From the NCBI GenBank assembly GCA_040398805.1, contig JBBATK010000007.1, positions 53,760-117,759 on the forward strand: a DNA stretch of 64,000 nucleotides. Reading direction: 5' to 3'. The translations under genes and the position numbers were made by a program. This stretch comes from JBBATK01 sp040398805. Lineage in GTDB: Bacteria > Bacteroidota > Ignavibacteria > Kapaibacteriales > NICIL-2. The notes beneath the pieces were generated by a model. That model was not told the origin of the DNA, ran no database searches, and saw only the letters and a list, made by a program, of their open reading frames with translations. Positions 1 through 9,529 of the stretch are shown in pieces (the stretch's first letter is position 1; each line of letters opens with the position of its first letter).

Positions 1-888
1 TCCACCCTGAACTGGCGCTCCTACTCCCTCAGCGGTGTTGCCACCGCCGGATTGAGTGCGCTCGGACTGTGCTCGACGACGCCCGATAAGGTGTTCTTGG
101 GCACGAAATCGGGTCAGATCATAAAAGTGGACAGTCTGCGACGCACCACGCCGATCACGACCATCATCACCGGTCCCGAGATGCCGCGCGGCGCCTATGT
201 CAGCAACATCTGCGTCAATCCGCAGGACAACGCCGAGTTGTTCGTCACCTTCAGTAACTATGAGGTGCTCAGCATCTTCCACTCCACCGATGAAGGCCAG
301 ACCTGGGAATGCATCGCGGGCAACCTCGAGCAGAACGCCAATGGATCGGGCGCCGGACCCTCCTGCCGGTGGATAGAGGTCCTGACCTACAACAACCAAA
401 CACTCTATCTCGTGGCCACAAGCTCGGGCGTGTTCACGACGACGAAACTCGACGGGATGAAAACGGAATGGACGCAGTTCCGCGCCATTCCGAACGTGAA
501 CTGCAACATGATCGCCGTGCGGAGCACCGACGGCTTCGTCGCCGTCGCCACCCATGGCCTGGGTATCTACACCACGTATGCAGTCTCGGACGGACCTGTG
601 TCCGCCGTCCGCGACGTTGACAACGCCATCGCTTCCGCGTCCGTATCTCCGCAGCCCGTAAGCACGTCGGCACGTGTGGACTTCACCAGCAACTCGGATG
701 GACTCGTGGAGGTGGAACTGTTCGACGGTCAAGGACGTCGACTCTCCGTTCCCTTTCACGCGTGGCTCGCCGCCGGACGTCACCATGTGCCCATCGAGAT
801 GCAGGAGTTTCCTTCGGGCGTGTATCTGGCGCGTATCCGATGCGGCGAGTCACGTCCGCCCGTCACTGTTCGCATCCTGAAACAATGA
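1..888 (+). CDS. T9SS-sorted beta-propeller protein, C-terminal part
   Basis: The reading frame is open from the first base of the window, so this is the 3' end of a larger gene. The visible part has BNR/sortilin-like propeller character, with an Asp-box (STDEGQTW) near position 290. The last ~75 residues form a typical type A T9SS C-terminal sorting domain: a PQPV segment, beta strands with VELFDGQGR, and a closing PSGVYLARI strand. Such proteins are exported through Sec, cross the outer membrane by the type IX system and lose the tail on surface attachment. The substrate or binding target cannot be told from this fragment. Confidence 0.8.
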   Translation, partial: STLNWRSYSLSGVATAGLSALGLCSTTPDKVFLGTKSGQIIKVDSLRRTTPITTIITGPEMPRGAYVSNICVNPQDNAELFVTFSNYEVLSIFHSTDEGQTWECIAGNLEQNANGSGAGPSCRWIEVLTYNNQTLYLVATSSGVFTTTKLDGMKTEWTQFRAIPNVNCNMIAVRSTDGFVAVATHGLGIYTTYAVSDGPVSAVRDVDNAIASASVSPQPVSTSARVDFTSNSDGLVEVELFDGQGRRLSVPFHAWLAAGRHHVPIEMQEFPSGVYLARIRCGESRPPVTVRILKQ

Positions 889-936
889 CGCACGGTGGCA
901 TGAGAAGGACGGCGGCAATCACCAAGGGACTACGTC

Positions 937-1680
937 ATGGTCTATTTCATCTCTGATGTTCATTTAGGACTGGGCACACCGGCGGAGTGCCGGGAGCGTG
1001 AAGAGCTCTTGCTGCGGTTCCTGGATCGGTGCGAACGCGATGCCGAAACGCTTGTCATCGTGGGCGACCTGTTCGACTATTGGTTCGAGTACGCAACCGT
1101 CATTCCGCGTCCGTTCTTCCGTGTCCTCTCCAAGCTCGACAGCATGCGGCGCGGCGGACTGACCATCGAGTACCTAATGGGGAATCACGACTTCGGTCAT
1201 CAGGATTTCTTCGAAAAGGAATTGCAGATCCGGGTGCACGCGGAGGATATCGAACGGGTGTATCACGGCAAGAAATTCTACCTCGCCCATGGCGATGGAA
1301 AAGTCCACAACGACACCGGCTACCTCTTGCTCCGCCCCGTCCTCCGCAATCCTGTCAGTATCAAACTCTTCCAGTGGCTGCACCCGGATGTGGGAATACG
1401 ACTGGCATCAAGCACCTCTTCCACGAGCAGAGTGCATTCGGATAAGCGTCCTATCGGACCCCGCGACGGGCTGGCGGAATTCGCGGAGAAGAAAGTCGCA
1501 GAGGGTTTCGATTACGTCATCATGGGGCATGTCCACACCCCCCACGTCAGGTCCATCGATGTGAACGGACATACCGGCACGTACATGAACCTTGGTGAAT
1601 GGATGCGCCACAAGACCTTCGCGCGATTCGACGGGACGACGTGCTCTCTGGAAAAGATCGCCGAGTTTCTTGGCGAGTAA
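937..1680 (+). CDS. lpxH: UDP-2,3-diacylglucosamine diphosphatase
   Basis: This is a calcineurin-like metallophosphoesterase of 247 residues, the usual LpxH length. All metal-binding motifs are present in order: SDVHLG near the N-terminus, GDLFDYWFE, GNHDF, HGDGK and GHVHTP. LpxH removes UMP from UDP-2,3-diacylglucosamine to give lipid X on the cytoplasmic face of the inner membrane, so the cell makes lipid A and has an outer membrane. It starts 48 bases after the preceding T9SS gene and faces the convergent phnE. A second lipid A gene, lpxK, lies far away at 62487-63533. Confidence 0.93.
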   Translation: MVYFISDVHLGLGTPAECREREELLLRFLDRCERDAETLVIVGDLFDYWFEYATVIPRPFFRVLSKLDSMRRGGLTIEYLMGNHDFGHQDFFEKELQIRVHAEDIERVYHGKKFYLAHGDGKVHNDTGYLLLRPVLRNPVSIKLFQWLHPDVGIRLASSTSSTSRVHSDKRPIGPRDGLAEFAEKKVAEGFDYVIMGHVHTPHVRSIDVNGHTGTYMNLGEWMRHKTFARFDGTTCSLEKIAEFLGE

Positions 1681-1728
1681 TGACGTTTTGACTGATACGG
1701 GCTCTGACGCTCCTTAGCCGTCAGCTAT

Positions 1729-2745
1729 CTACCGTAACGACTCGCGAATGCGCGCCGAGACGTAATCCATGATCCACACGACGACGGCGATGACGAGGAC
1801 GATCATTCCCACCGACCGCCAGTCCGCGAGCATCTGGTACTGGATGAGCATGGACCCGATTCCGCCGCCTCCCACCAGACCGATGATCGTCGCCATGCGC
1901 ACATTGATGTCCCAACGATAGATGGTGAACGAGAGGAACGGAATGAAGACCTGCGGGACGACGGCGAACCACAGGACCTGTAACGGACGGGCGCCCGTCG
2001 CCTCGATGGCTTCCAGCGGTCCTCGGTCCACCTCTTCGATCTGTTCCGAATACTGCTTCGCGAGTGACGCGATGGTGTGGACGCACAGCGCCAGCAAGCC
2101 GGGAAACGGCCCCACCTTCACCCACACCGTGAAGATCACCGCCCACACAAGCGGCTCGATGGACCGCGTGAAATTCGTCACGACCCGTAGCACCGTGTAC
2201 ACGCCGCGGGTGAGTGCATTCTGCGACATGACATTCCTGGCGCTAAGGAACGCCAACACGAACGATATGGGCAGCGCAAGAGCAGTGGCCATGAAGGCGA
2301 TGTACAAGGTTTCGACGATGGACGTCACCGTGTCGCTGAGCAGTTGCGTGTTGCCGAAATCGGGATTGAGCAAGTCACGGAACAGACGTCCCGCCGCATC
2401 CAAACGCTGTTGGGAGAACAGGTCCAGGACATTGACACGCGAGACCACCCACCCTGTGACGAAGGTGGAAACGATAAGGATCCAACCGATGTGTTCGATG
2501 AACGATGCGCGAAATCCGGAGGCACGCTCTCCTGTGACGACGCGACGTCCGGGCGACATTCCGGCCGCCGTGACAAGCGCGGCGAACACCAAGCCGATGA
2601 CCGCATAGGGTCCTACCTGCCACCACTCGAACACGGGTGCATCGGCACTCCGCACCACCTTGAACCAGAGCACGCGATGCAGGGTGATGGCCAGATACAG
2701 GCCGGTCAGAGTATCGAGGAGAAATGCTTGAATGATCTTTTTCAT
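1729..2745 (-). CDS. phnE: Phosphonate-type ABC transporter permease PhnE
   Basis: This is a polytopic inner-membrane protein of 338 residues with a binding-protein-dependent permease domain in its C-terminal half. The coupling (EAA) loop reads EAIEATGARPLQVLWFAVVP, the form seen in PhnE. An N-terminal extension carries additional hydrophobic segments. I use the ATG at 2745; a GTG two codons upstream is possible. It follows phnC after 24 bases on the same strand and should pair with that ATPase. No periplasmic PhnD-type binding protein is present in the window, so the substrate (phosphonate, phosphite or phosphate ester) is unproven. Confidence 0.87.
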   Translation of the reverse strand: MKKIIQAFLLDTLTGLYLAITLHRVLWFKVVRSADAPVFEWWQVGPYAVIGLVFAALVTAAGMSPGRRVVTGERASGFRASFIEHIGWILIVSTFVTGWVVSRVNVLDLFSQQRLDAAGRLFRDLLNPDFGNTQLLSDTVTSIVETLYIAFMATALALPISFVLAFLSARNVMSQNALTRGVYTVLRVVTNFTRSIEPLVWAVIFTVWVKVGPFPGLLALCVHTIASLAKQYSEQIEEVDRGPLEAIEATGARPLQVLWFAVVPQVFIPFLSFTIYRWDINVRMATIIGLVGGGGIGSMLIQYQMLADWRSVGMIVLVIAVVVWIMDYVSARIRESLR

Positions 2746-2769
2746 GAACACGGAAGTGTCGTTATCGAA

Positions 2770-3537
2770 TTACCGGATCTCCACCTCGACGGCGTCCTCG
2801 CCGTAGATTTCCTTGAACCATTGCTCCGTGATCTGCTCGGGCTTCCCTTCGAACACCACCTGTCCGTCGCGCAAGGCGATGACACGGGTGGAATACTCGC
2901 GAACGAGCGAGAGGAAGTGCAGGTTGCAGACGACGGTGGTTCCCAGTTCTTTGTTCATGTACTCGAGGTACTTCATCACCGAATGCGATGTGGCAGGATC
3001 AAGCGACGCGACGGGCTCGTCGGCCAGCAGCAATGCCGGCTTCTGCATGAGACTGCGGGCGATGGCGACGCGCTGCTGCTGTCCGCCGGACAGGGCGTCC
3101 GCCCGCAAGTCCGCCTTCTCGCGGATCCCCACGATCTCGAGATTCGCCAATGCCTGCTCCCGATCCTGCTCCGAGAACCGACCCGTGATGGAACCGACGG
3201 TGCTTGTCGTGGAAAGGCAACCGGCAAGAACGTTCTCCAGAACAGTCCGACGTTTCACGAGATTGAAATGCTGGAAGATCATGCCGATGCCGCGACGATA
3301 CTCGCGCAACTCCTGTCCACGGAGCGACGTCACTTCGTGTCCGCGAAAACGGATCGACCCCGAGCTCGGTTCCACCAGCATGTTCAGACACCGAAGGAAG
3401 GTGGATTTCCCGGATCCGCTCAGACCGATGACCGCGAGGAATTCACCTTCGTCGATACGCACGTCGATGCCCTTCAATGCACGCGTCCCGTTCGCATAGG
3501 TCTTTGTAAGACCGTCTATCTCCAACAACGCACTCAT
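2770..3537 (-). CDS. phnC: Phosphonate-type ABC transporter ATPase PhnC
   Basis: The 255-residue ABC ATPase has a complete nucleotide-binding site: Walker A GLSGSGKST, Q-loop near MIFQHFNLV, signature LSGGQQQRVAIARSL and Walker B LLLADEPVASLD. The sequence around KRRTVLENVLAG is typical of the PhnC family. Its ATG overlaps the recN stop codon by 4 bases (ATGA), so translation is probably coupled to recN. The permease phnE follows directly. Together they would energise import of an organophosphorus compound, but the binding-protein gene must be elsewhere. Confidence 0.88.
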   Translation of the reverse strand: MSALLEIDGLTKTYANGTRALKGIDVRIDEGEFLAVIGLSGSGKSTFLRCLNMLVEPSSGSIRFRGHEVTSLRGQELREYRRGIGMIFQHFNLVKRRTVLENVLAGCLSTTSTVGSITGRFSEQDREQALANLEIVGIREKADLRADALSGGQQQRVAIARSLMQKPALLLADEPVASLDPATSHSVMKYLEYMNKELGTTVVCNLHFLSLVREYSTRVIALRDGQVVFEGKPEQITEQWFKEIYGEDAVEVEIR

Positions 3538-5336
3538 GCCTTTGTCCGTTTCGTTCGTGATGATCGTTCGTCCGCACGTCCGGGTATCACAGGTTTCCCC
3601 GCGGCCTTGCCGGACTGCGCTTCCGACTCGTCCAAAAGTTCCAACGCCCGGGCCCGTGCCGTGGCGCTCCCGGAATCGCCACTAAGCAACGCCGCAATCT
3701 CCCCGACCCGTGTGTCGCCCGTTATGGTCTCCGCATGGACATGGGTTCGACCGTCCGCCTCGGATTTCCGCACGAGCACATGTCCGTGAGCGAGAGCGGC
3801 GATCAGCGCCTGATGGGTGATGGCAAGCACCTGATGCGTGGATGACAGCGCCCGGATGGCAACGCCGACCTTTTGCGCGACTCGACCGCTGATACCGGTG
3901 TCGATCTCATCGAACACGAGGATGGGTATCTCGTCGGCCTCCGCCATGACGGTTTTCACCGCAAGCATCACGCGCGAGGCCTCGCCGCCGGACAAGACTT
4001 TGTCGAGGGATTTCAACTCCTCGCCCGCATTCATGCTTCCTCGCATGACGATCTCATCGATACCCGCATCCGTCGGCACTATTGTCATGCCGTCGATCGT
4101 CACGACCAGTGAGCCCTGATCGTCTCCGTCACGCCGTGTCCGCAACGACACGTCGACGACGAAACGCGCGCTCGGTATTCCCAGATCTTGGAGTTGCGAC
4201 TCGATGGCTTGCGACAAGTCCCGTCCGGCCTTCGACCTCGACGCATGCAAAGCCGTTCCGTGCATCAGCAACAGCTGCTTCAACTCCGACAGTTCCTCGG
4301 CATGACGCTGCATCTCGTCGTCGAAATTATCGATGAGTCGAACCGAACGTTCCAGTCGTTCACGTTCCTCACACGCACGCTCGATACTGCCATAACGCTT
4401 ACGCAGGCGCTGCAGCGACACGAGGCGCTCACGGATCTCGTCGGTGCGGGCGGGATGGAAGTCCACCTTCTCCCGATACCGTTGAACCGTCTTCGCGGCT
4501 TCCGTGATACTGATGGCCGCACTGTCGATCTCCGCACAAATGGCAAGGAAGCTTTCGTCGATCGTACCGAGATGCCGCAAGATGGCATGGACGCGAGAGA
4601 GGTTCTCCGATACCGATTGGTCTTGCGCGTACAGCACCGAGTACACGGTGCCCGTCTGCTCATGCAGCTCTTCGGCGTGGGTCGTGATGTCGAGTTCCTT
4701 CGTCCGCTCCTCTTCCTCGCCGGGCTTGGGATCGATCCGTGCGATCTCCTCCAACTGTGCCCGGTGATAGTCCTGGGTGGCTCGTACCTCATCGGCCTGA
4801 CGTCGGAGCTCGCGGATGGTCTGGTCCACCTCGCGCGCGCGGCGCAAGGTGCGTCGGTACTCCTGAAGCACGTCGTCATTGTGCGCCAAACGGTCGATGA
4901 TACCCACCTGCTCTGCCGGTCGGAGAATGCTTTGATGTTCGTACTGCCCGTGAAAGTCCACCAGTAAGGCACCGAGTTCGCGAGCCACGCCGGCGGTCGT
5001 CGGCGTATCGTTGATAAAGAAGCGGGACGATCCGGCCGCGCGAATCTCACGCCTGATCACGAGCACGCCGTCGTTGTCATCGAAGTCGTTGTCGTTGAGA
5101 AAGGTGCGAACTGCGCGCAGCGACGACGTGTCGAACTGCAGCTCGATGATGGATTTGGTGGCACCGCTCCGCACGGTGTCTCCGCTCGTCCGCTCGCCGA
5201 GAGCTGCAAGGAAGGCGTCGATGATGATCGACTTTCCCGCACCCGTCTCGCCCGTGATCACACTGAACCCTGCGTCGAAGGAGAGTTCCAACGATTCGAT
5301 GAGGGCGAAATCACGGATGAGAATGGACCGAAGCAC
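3534..5336 (-). CDS. recN: DNA repair protein RecN
   Basis: This SMC-like ATPase of 600 residues acts in double-strand break repair. Walker A (GETGAGKSIIIDA) lies near residue 35, long helices predicted to form coiled coil fill the middle, and the C-terminal half has the ABC signature LSGGEASRVMLAVK and Walker B LVFDEIDTGISG. I choose the GTG at 5336 because the product then begins MLRSILIRDFALIE, the normal RecN N-terminus. A -7 box TATATTTG sits 37 bases upstream. The stop overlaps the start of phnC, an unusual partner for a repair gene. Confidence 0.95.
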   Translation of the reverse strand: MLRSILIRDFALIESLELSFDAGFSVITGETGAGKSIIIDAFLAALGERTSGDTVRSGATKSIIELQFDTSSLRAVRTFLNDNDFDDNDGVLVIRREIRAAGSSRFFINDTPTTAGVARELGALLVDFHGQYEHQSILRPAEQVGIIDRLAHNDDVLQEYRRTLRRAREVDQTIRELRRQADEVRATQDYHRAQLEEIARIDPKPGEEEERTKELDITTHAEELHEQTGTVYSVLYAQDQSVSENLSRVHAILRHLGTIDESFLAICAEIDSAAISITEAAKTVQRYREKVDFHPARTDEIRERLVSLQRLRKRYGSIERACEERERLERSVRLIDNFDDEMQRHAEELSELKQLLLMHGTALHASRSKAGRDLSQAIESQLQDLGIPSARFVVDVSLRTRRDGDDQGSLVVTIDGMTIVPTDAGIDEIVMRGSMNAGEELKSLDKVLSGGEASRVMLAVKTVMAEADEIPILVFDEIDTGISGRVAQKVGVAIRALSSTHQVLAITHQALIAALAHGHVLVRKSEADGRTHVHAETITGDTRVGEIAALLSGDSGSATARARALELLDESEAQSGKAAGKPVIPGRADERSSRTKRTKA

Positions 5337-5373
5337 GGGGTTGGAATGTTGGTGATGGATTGATGAAGCCCTT

Positions 5374-5381
5374 CAAATATA
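5374..5381 (-). promoter_or_regulatory. Bacteroidota-type -7 box for recN-phnC-phnE
   Basis: TATATTTG on the minus strand exactly matches the TAnnTTTG -7 consensus of Bacteroidota primary sigma factors and lies 37 bases before the recN GTG. No convincing -33 element is visible. Confidence 0.5.
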
Positions 5382-5415
5382 CTATGCGCGCAAGCCAACG
5401 ACGGAGGTTCAGGAC

Positions 5416-7509
5416 TCAGCGCCTCAGCACTTTCGCGTAGGCCGATGCGTAGTCGCGGACAGCGGCAGCGATGCCTCGCGCGATCTTCCGCTGTCCCTCA
5501 CGTCCGAACAGCAGCTGCTCGTCCTGCGGATGCGACACGAACCCCGTCTCGACAAGCACGGCCGGCATGGAGGCACAGACGAGAACAAGGAATCCCGCCT
5601 GGCTCACGCCGCGGTCGGTCATGCCCGTGAGCGGCGGTACATGTCGCTGTACCGTATGAGCGAATTCACTGCTGAAGTTCACGAACGATGTCTGAGCCAG
5701 AGTCGCCAAGACTTTCTGTTCTTCGGTCAAGCCCGAGTACCGGTCACGCTCGTCCTCGAGTTGCACCACCGCGTTCTCCCGAGCCGCTACGTCGATGGCC
5801 GCCGCCGTTTTCGCCGGACTCAGGATATAGGTTTCGCAGCCTCGCGCTTTGGACGGTTTCTGCGGAACGGAATTGCAGTGGATGGAGATGAACAGCTTTC
5901 CGTCCGCCCTATTGGCGATACTCCCACGCTCATGCAACGGAATGAAGACGTCGGTGGAGCGCGTCATCACGACGCGGAGGCCGGGCATCACGCGCCGGAT
6001 TTCGTCCCGCAACCGCAGGGCGATCGCCAGCGTGGCGTCCTTCTCCTTGTACCCGTTCACACTGTGGGCTCCATCGTCCTTACCTCCGTGTCCGGCATCA
6101 ATGACCACGCAATCGAACGTCCACTTCCTCCGCTGAACATCGACATTCCCTTTCGCTTCCCCTTTCGCCGTCTCTTTCGCTATCTCTCTCTCTGCCGCCG
6201 ATTCCTTCTGCCTCCCTTCCCCGGGCGTGCCGTCCGTATCCTTCTTACCGACGGTCGACGCCATACCCGAAAACGCACAGGTGACCTCCACGGACCGCAC
6301 GCCACGAGGCCGTACACGGACATTCATGTCGTCACTCGGAAGGTTTGCCGTATAGATTTGAGCGGAGGTACCGAGAAAGGAGCGGAAGCGGGTGATGCGA
6401 GCGGCGGCGAAGGAGGAGGGATAACGTGCGGCATTGACGGCACCGGGAAACTCGATGCGGAGCCGACGACCTTTCACGAAGGCACGCGGAGGCTGATGCA
6501 ACGCTTCATCCGAGGTGAACGTGAACACGACACCGGAGGCCTGCGCGCGCACCCTCACCTGCGTGATGCGGGGCACGCCTTTGTGTGCAAGGACGGAGAG
6601 CGAAGCGAACACCGGTCGTGTCACCGACACATCACCCGGGTATCCGAAGCGTGACGGTTCGGACAACGCATCGTTCAACATCAGCGAGGCATCGAGCGAG
6701 TCGTCCAACTCGCGACGCTTCATGTTCGCAGGAAACGCCTGACGCACAGGAGCCTGCATGCGCAACGTGTCCCGGCCGCTGTCGACGTCGTCCGTCCGCA
6801 CCGCACCGGAGTCCGTGGACACCGGTACCGACGATGGCGACGAGATTTCGATCGATGATGGTGATCGACGTTCCTTCAACGGTCGTTCGCCGGAAACCGC
6901 CGATCGGATGGGTGCCAACGTGGGCACGCGCACGCCCGACGTACGGTGGGCGAGAAGCGGACGCGCCCCGAGAGTAAGGGTGGAATGTTCGGAAGAGAAG
7001 GAACAGATACCAGCACTGGCGACGGACTCGAAGAATTGCGGATACGGGACGTATACCGTGCCCGAACGACGCACAGCAGGCAGAGTCATTTGGACCACCT
7101 TCACCGAGTCACGGGTTTCGATGCGGATAAAGAAACTCGCGGGAACAGCAACGACCAAGGCGTCGCCTGCGGACCACGTGGAGTGCGTTGAAGAGCCACC
7201 GGCATGCGCTGCAGACGAGAGCGCACCAACAGCACAATAGCGCTTGCTCCCGATGGTGACGATAGGAACATCCTTCTTCCCTCGTACCTTCGCTCCTCCC
7301 TTACTACCCATGGTCACAGCCTCTCCAAGAATATGAAGCGCGGCTACCTGCTTCTTCCGTGACGCTATCGGACGGGTGCGACGTTTTCCATCGCCCTTGG
7401 CAACCAGGGTGCCTCCGAGGATGCCGAGCATCATCACGGCACACACGCTCGCGAGCGCGCGGTGGCGGAGACGGAAGGACGGATGATGGGGTGAAGAAGT
7501 CAAGACCAC
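5416..7509 (-). CDS. N-acetylmuramoyl-L-alanine amidase (Amidase_3)
   Basis: This is a 697-residue exported protein with a hydrophobic N-terminal signal segment. The C-terminal ~220 residues are a zinc-dependent Amidase_3 domain: VVIDAGHGGKDDGA with the first zinc ligand, an Asn/Glu segment around YKEKDATLAIALRLRD, SIHCN and a terminal VLVETGFVSHP. It cleaves the stem peptide from N-acetylmuramic acid, probably during septum splitting. The middle region (about residues 300-420) resembles an AMIN-type beta domain, and the rest is low-complexity linker. The start is a GTG and somewhat uncertain. It follows the AI-2E-type permease by only 10 bases. Confidence 0.88.
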   Translation of the reverse strand: MVLTSSPHHPSFRLRHRALASVCAVMMLGILGGTLVAKGDGKRRTRPIASRKKQVAALHILGEAVTMGSKGGAKVRGKKDVPIVTIGSKRYCAVGALSSAAHAGGSSTHSTWSAGDALVVAVPASFFIRIETRDSVKVVQMTLPAVRRSGTVYVPYPQFFESVASAGICSFSSEHSTLTLGARPLLAHRTSGVRVPTLAPIRSAVSGERPLKERRSPSSIEISSPSSVPVSTDSGAVRTDDVDSGRDTLRMQAPVRQAFPANMKRRELDDSLDASLMLNDALSEPSRFGYPGDVSVTRPVFASLSVLAHKGVPRITQVRVRAQASGVVFTFTSDEALHQPPRAFVKGRRLRIEFPGAVNAARYPSSFAAARITRFRSFLGTSAQIYTANLPSDDMNVRVRPRGVRSVEVTCAFSGMASTVGKKDTDGTPGEGRQKESAAEREIAKETAKGEAKGNVDVQRRKWTFDCVVIDAGHGGKDDGAHSVNGYKEKDATLAIALRLRDEIRRVMPGLRVVMTRSTDVFIPLHERGSIANRADGKLFISIHCNSVPQKPSKARGCETYILSPAKTAAAIDVAARENAVVQLEDERDRYSGLTEEQKVLATLAQTSFVNFSSEFAHTVQRHVPPLTGMTDRGVSQAGFLVLVCASMPAVLVETGFVSHPQDEQLLFGREGQRKIARGIAAAVRDYASAYAKVLRR

Positions 7510-7519
7510 GTCGTTCGAA

Positions 7520-8806
7520 TCATGATTGGGTTGAAGTTGCTCCCCCGTCTGACGAATCGACGGGCCGAGGAGCCGGCACGGCTTCTGCGAGCGTCACCGG
7601 TGATTGGGATGCGCGCCAGTCATTGAAATACATCATGACGACAGCGCCGGCGGGCATGGAGAAGAGGAGTCCGAAGAACCCGAAGAAATGTCCGAACGTG
7701 AACAGCGATGCGATGAGCACCACCGGGTGAAGTCCGATCCGCGAACCCGTCACCCGAGGATCGATGATATAGGTAGTGACGAAATGGAGGACATTCACCG
7801 TCACGGTGACTTGGACCATGTTCAACAAAACACCGTCGCCATTCACAATGAGGATGGTGACGATGGCGATGAACAAACTGGCGATGATGCCCAAGTACGG
7901 GATCGGGTTCAACAAGCCGCACAGCACGCCGAGAACGATGGGATACGGGATGCCGCACAGGACGAAGACGACGGAAGCCATGGTTCCGACGAAGATGGCG
8001 CTGATGATCTGCCCTCCGATGTAGGCGCGGACGATATCATTGATGCGCTTGATATCGCGGACCGCACGGGGATGACGATGATCGAGGACGGAGCGGATGA
8101 GCGCCTTCAAATGCGGAAGGTCGTACAGGAAATAGAAGGTCAGCACCGGAATGAGGATGACGTTGATCGCCTGCTCGACGATGGCGGTGAGCGATGTCAA
8201 AGCGCCGAGGACGGTTGCGATGATGGTCTGGGAAATCGTTTCAAGCTCGGGGACGACCTGTTTCTGCACCAGCTCGCGCGCCGTGGACTGCGATATGCCG
8301 AAGCTCTCCAGCCAGCGATAGAACTGGCGACTCTCCAGATAGTCGGTCGTGGACGTCACCATGGAGGAGATCCGACGGATCACCTCGTTCATTTGCGTGA
8401 GCACGCCGGGAAACACGTAGATGGAGGCGGTGACGATACCGCCAAGCAGCAGCAAGACAAGCGCAAACGAACTCAAGCCCCGTGGTATGCGATGTCGCTC
8501 CAGCATGCTGATGAGCGGATCGGCCAAGTAGGCGATGAAGAAGGCGAGTCCGAACGGAAGGAGGATACTGCCCAGATCGCCCAGGAACCATAACGCGAAC
8601 ACCATACCGCTCAGAGTGAACAGGCGTTGCACCAAGCGGAAGGTGCGTCGGTACGGCCAGAGAAGAAAGGCGATCCCACCGAAGAGGATGATGGGTCCGG
8701 CGGAACCGCTCAGGATACCGGTCATGTAGACGAGCACGGCAAGCGACAGCGAACCGATGCTGACGACGGCAATGGCCGACAGCGTATTTCTCGTAGATGT
8801 TTCCAC
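7520..8806 (-). CDS. AI-2E family (PerM-like) membrane transporter
   Basis: The protein has about eight hydrophobic segments and the AI-2E/PerM family layout: an N-terminal pair of helices, a segment reading LPFGLAFFIAYLADPLISMLE, an amphipathic middle section and a C-terminal block with PYPIVLGVLCGLLNPIPYLG. Members are proposed to export small molecules or act as Na+/H+ antiporters, so the substrate here is unknown. The open frame reaches 8869, but a TACTTTTG promoter box lies at 8857-8864. I therefore place the start at the GTG at 8806, which is preceded by GAGAGGAG. The cell-wall amidase follows after 10 bases and is probably cotranscribed. Confidence 0.85.
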   Translation of the reverse strand: METSTRNTLSAIAVVSIGSLSLAVLVYMTGILSGSAGPIILFGGIAFLLWPYRRTFRLVQRLFTLSGMVFALWFLGDLGSILLPFGLAFFIAYLADPLISMLERHRIPRGLSSFALVLLLLGGIVTASIYVFPGVLTQMNEVIRRISSMVTSTTDYLESRQFYRWLESFGISQSTARELVQKQVVPELETISQTIIATVLGALTSLTAIVEQAINVILIPVLTFYFLYDLPHLKALIRSVLDHRHPRAVRDIKRINDIVRAYIGGQIISAIFVGTMASVVFVLCGIPYPIVLGVLCGLLNPIPYLGIIASLFIAIVTILIVNGDGVLLNMVQVTVTVNVLHFVTTYIIDPRVTGSRIGLHPVVLIASLFTFGHFFGFFGLLFSMPAGAVVMMYFNDWRASQSPVTLAEAVPAPRPVDSSDGGATSTQS

Positions 8807-8856
8807 TGCCTGACTCCTCTCCCGTGCGACGATTGTGACTTCAGGTTTTCTCACGG

Positions 8857-8864
8857 CAAAAGTA
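8857..8864 (-). promoter_or_regulatory. -7 box for the AI-2E permease/amidase operon
   Basis: TACTTTTG on the minus strand matches TAnnTTTG and lies 50 bases before the proposed GTG start at 8806. Its position argues against starts upstream of about 8850. Confidence 0.45.
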
Positions 8865-8920
8865 CACACCGATGCGGAGAGTCAGCACCAGGGCGCGCCC
8901 TGCGGACCACCGACGCCGGA

Positions 8921-9355
8921 TTACGCCGCCGGAGCTGCGGGAGCGCAGAACTCGTCGTAGGCGTTCGTGAGCATCTGCGAGATGGCCTCGGGGAACCGTC
9001 CTTCGATCATATGTCGATGGACGACACCGATGAGCTGACTGTCGCGGAACAAAGCGATGGACGGTGAGGATGGCGGTACGTTCTTGAGATAGGTATCCCG
9101 CACGTACTGCGTGGCCTCTTTGTCCTGTCCGGCGAACACGGTGACCAGGTTGGTCGGTACGTTGCCGTGACGGAGCGATTGCGCGATGCCCGGACGTGCC
9201 GTGCCCGCGGCGCATCCGCAGACGGAGTTGATGACGAGCAGCGTGCTACCGGGCTTCGCCATGGCAGCATCGATGTCCGCCGGGGTCCGAAGTTCCTGAA
9301 AACCGACGCGCGTCAGTTCGTCACGCATCGGTTGAACGAGTAATGGATCGTACAT
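8921..9355 (-). CDS. Bacilliredoxin (BrxA/BrxB family)
   Basis: This 144-residue thioredoxin-fold protein belongs to the former DUF1094/YphP family. The active site reads NSVCGCAAG, the CGC motif of bacilliredoxins, around residues 44-52, and TVFAGQDKEAT and PPSSPSIALFRD are family-typical. In Firmicutes these proteins remove bacillithiol from oxidised cytosolic proteins. Here the thiol partner is inferred only, although some Bacteroidota and Deinococcota also make bacillithiol. It has its own promoter box at 9426-9433 and is divergent from panC. Confidence 0.9.
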   Translation of the reverse strand: MYDPLLVQPMRDELTRVGFQELRTPADIDAAMAKPGSTLLVINSVCGCAAGTARPGIAQSLRHGNVPTNLVTVFAGQDKEATQYVRDTYLKNVPPSSPSIALFRDSQLIGVVHRHMIEGRFPEAISQMLTNAYDEFCAPAAPAA

Positions 9356-9425
9356 GGATGACCTTTGAAATTTTGTGTTGAAGACTCTTTGATACGACGT
9401 ACTCCGAGGCGCTTTCGTGCGCCGA

Positions 9426-9433
9426 CAAAAATA
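9426..9433 (-). promoter_or_regulatory. -7 box for the bacilliredoxin gene
   Basis: TATTTTTG on the minus strand matches TAnnTTTG and lies 70 bases before the ATG at 9355, within the intergenic space shared with the divergent panC. Confidence 0.45.
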
Positions 9434-9529
9434 TCATCTTTTCGTGTGGCACCGTCCGCCGTGTGCGCATCTTTGCACCGCGGTGCAACCGGAGACGATC
9501 GTCGTTCAACCCTCCATCCATTCAGGCTT

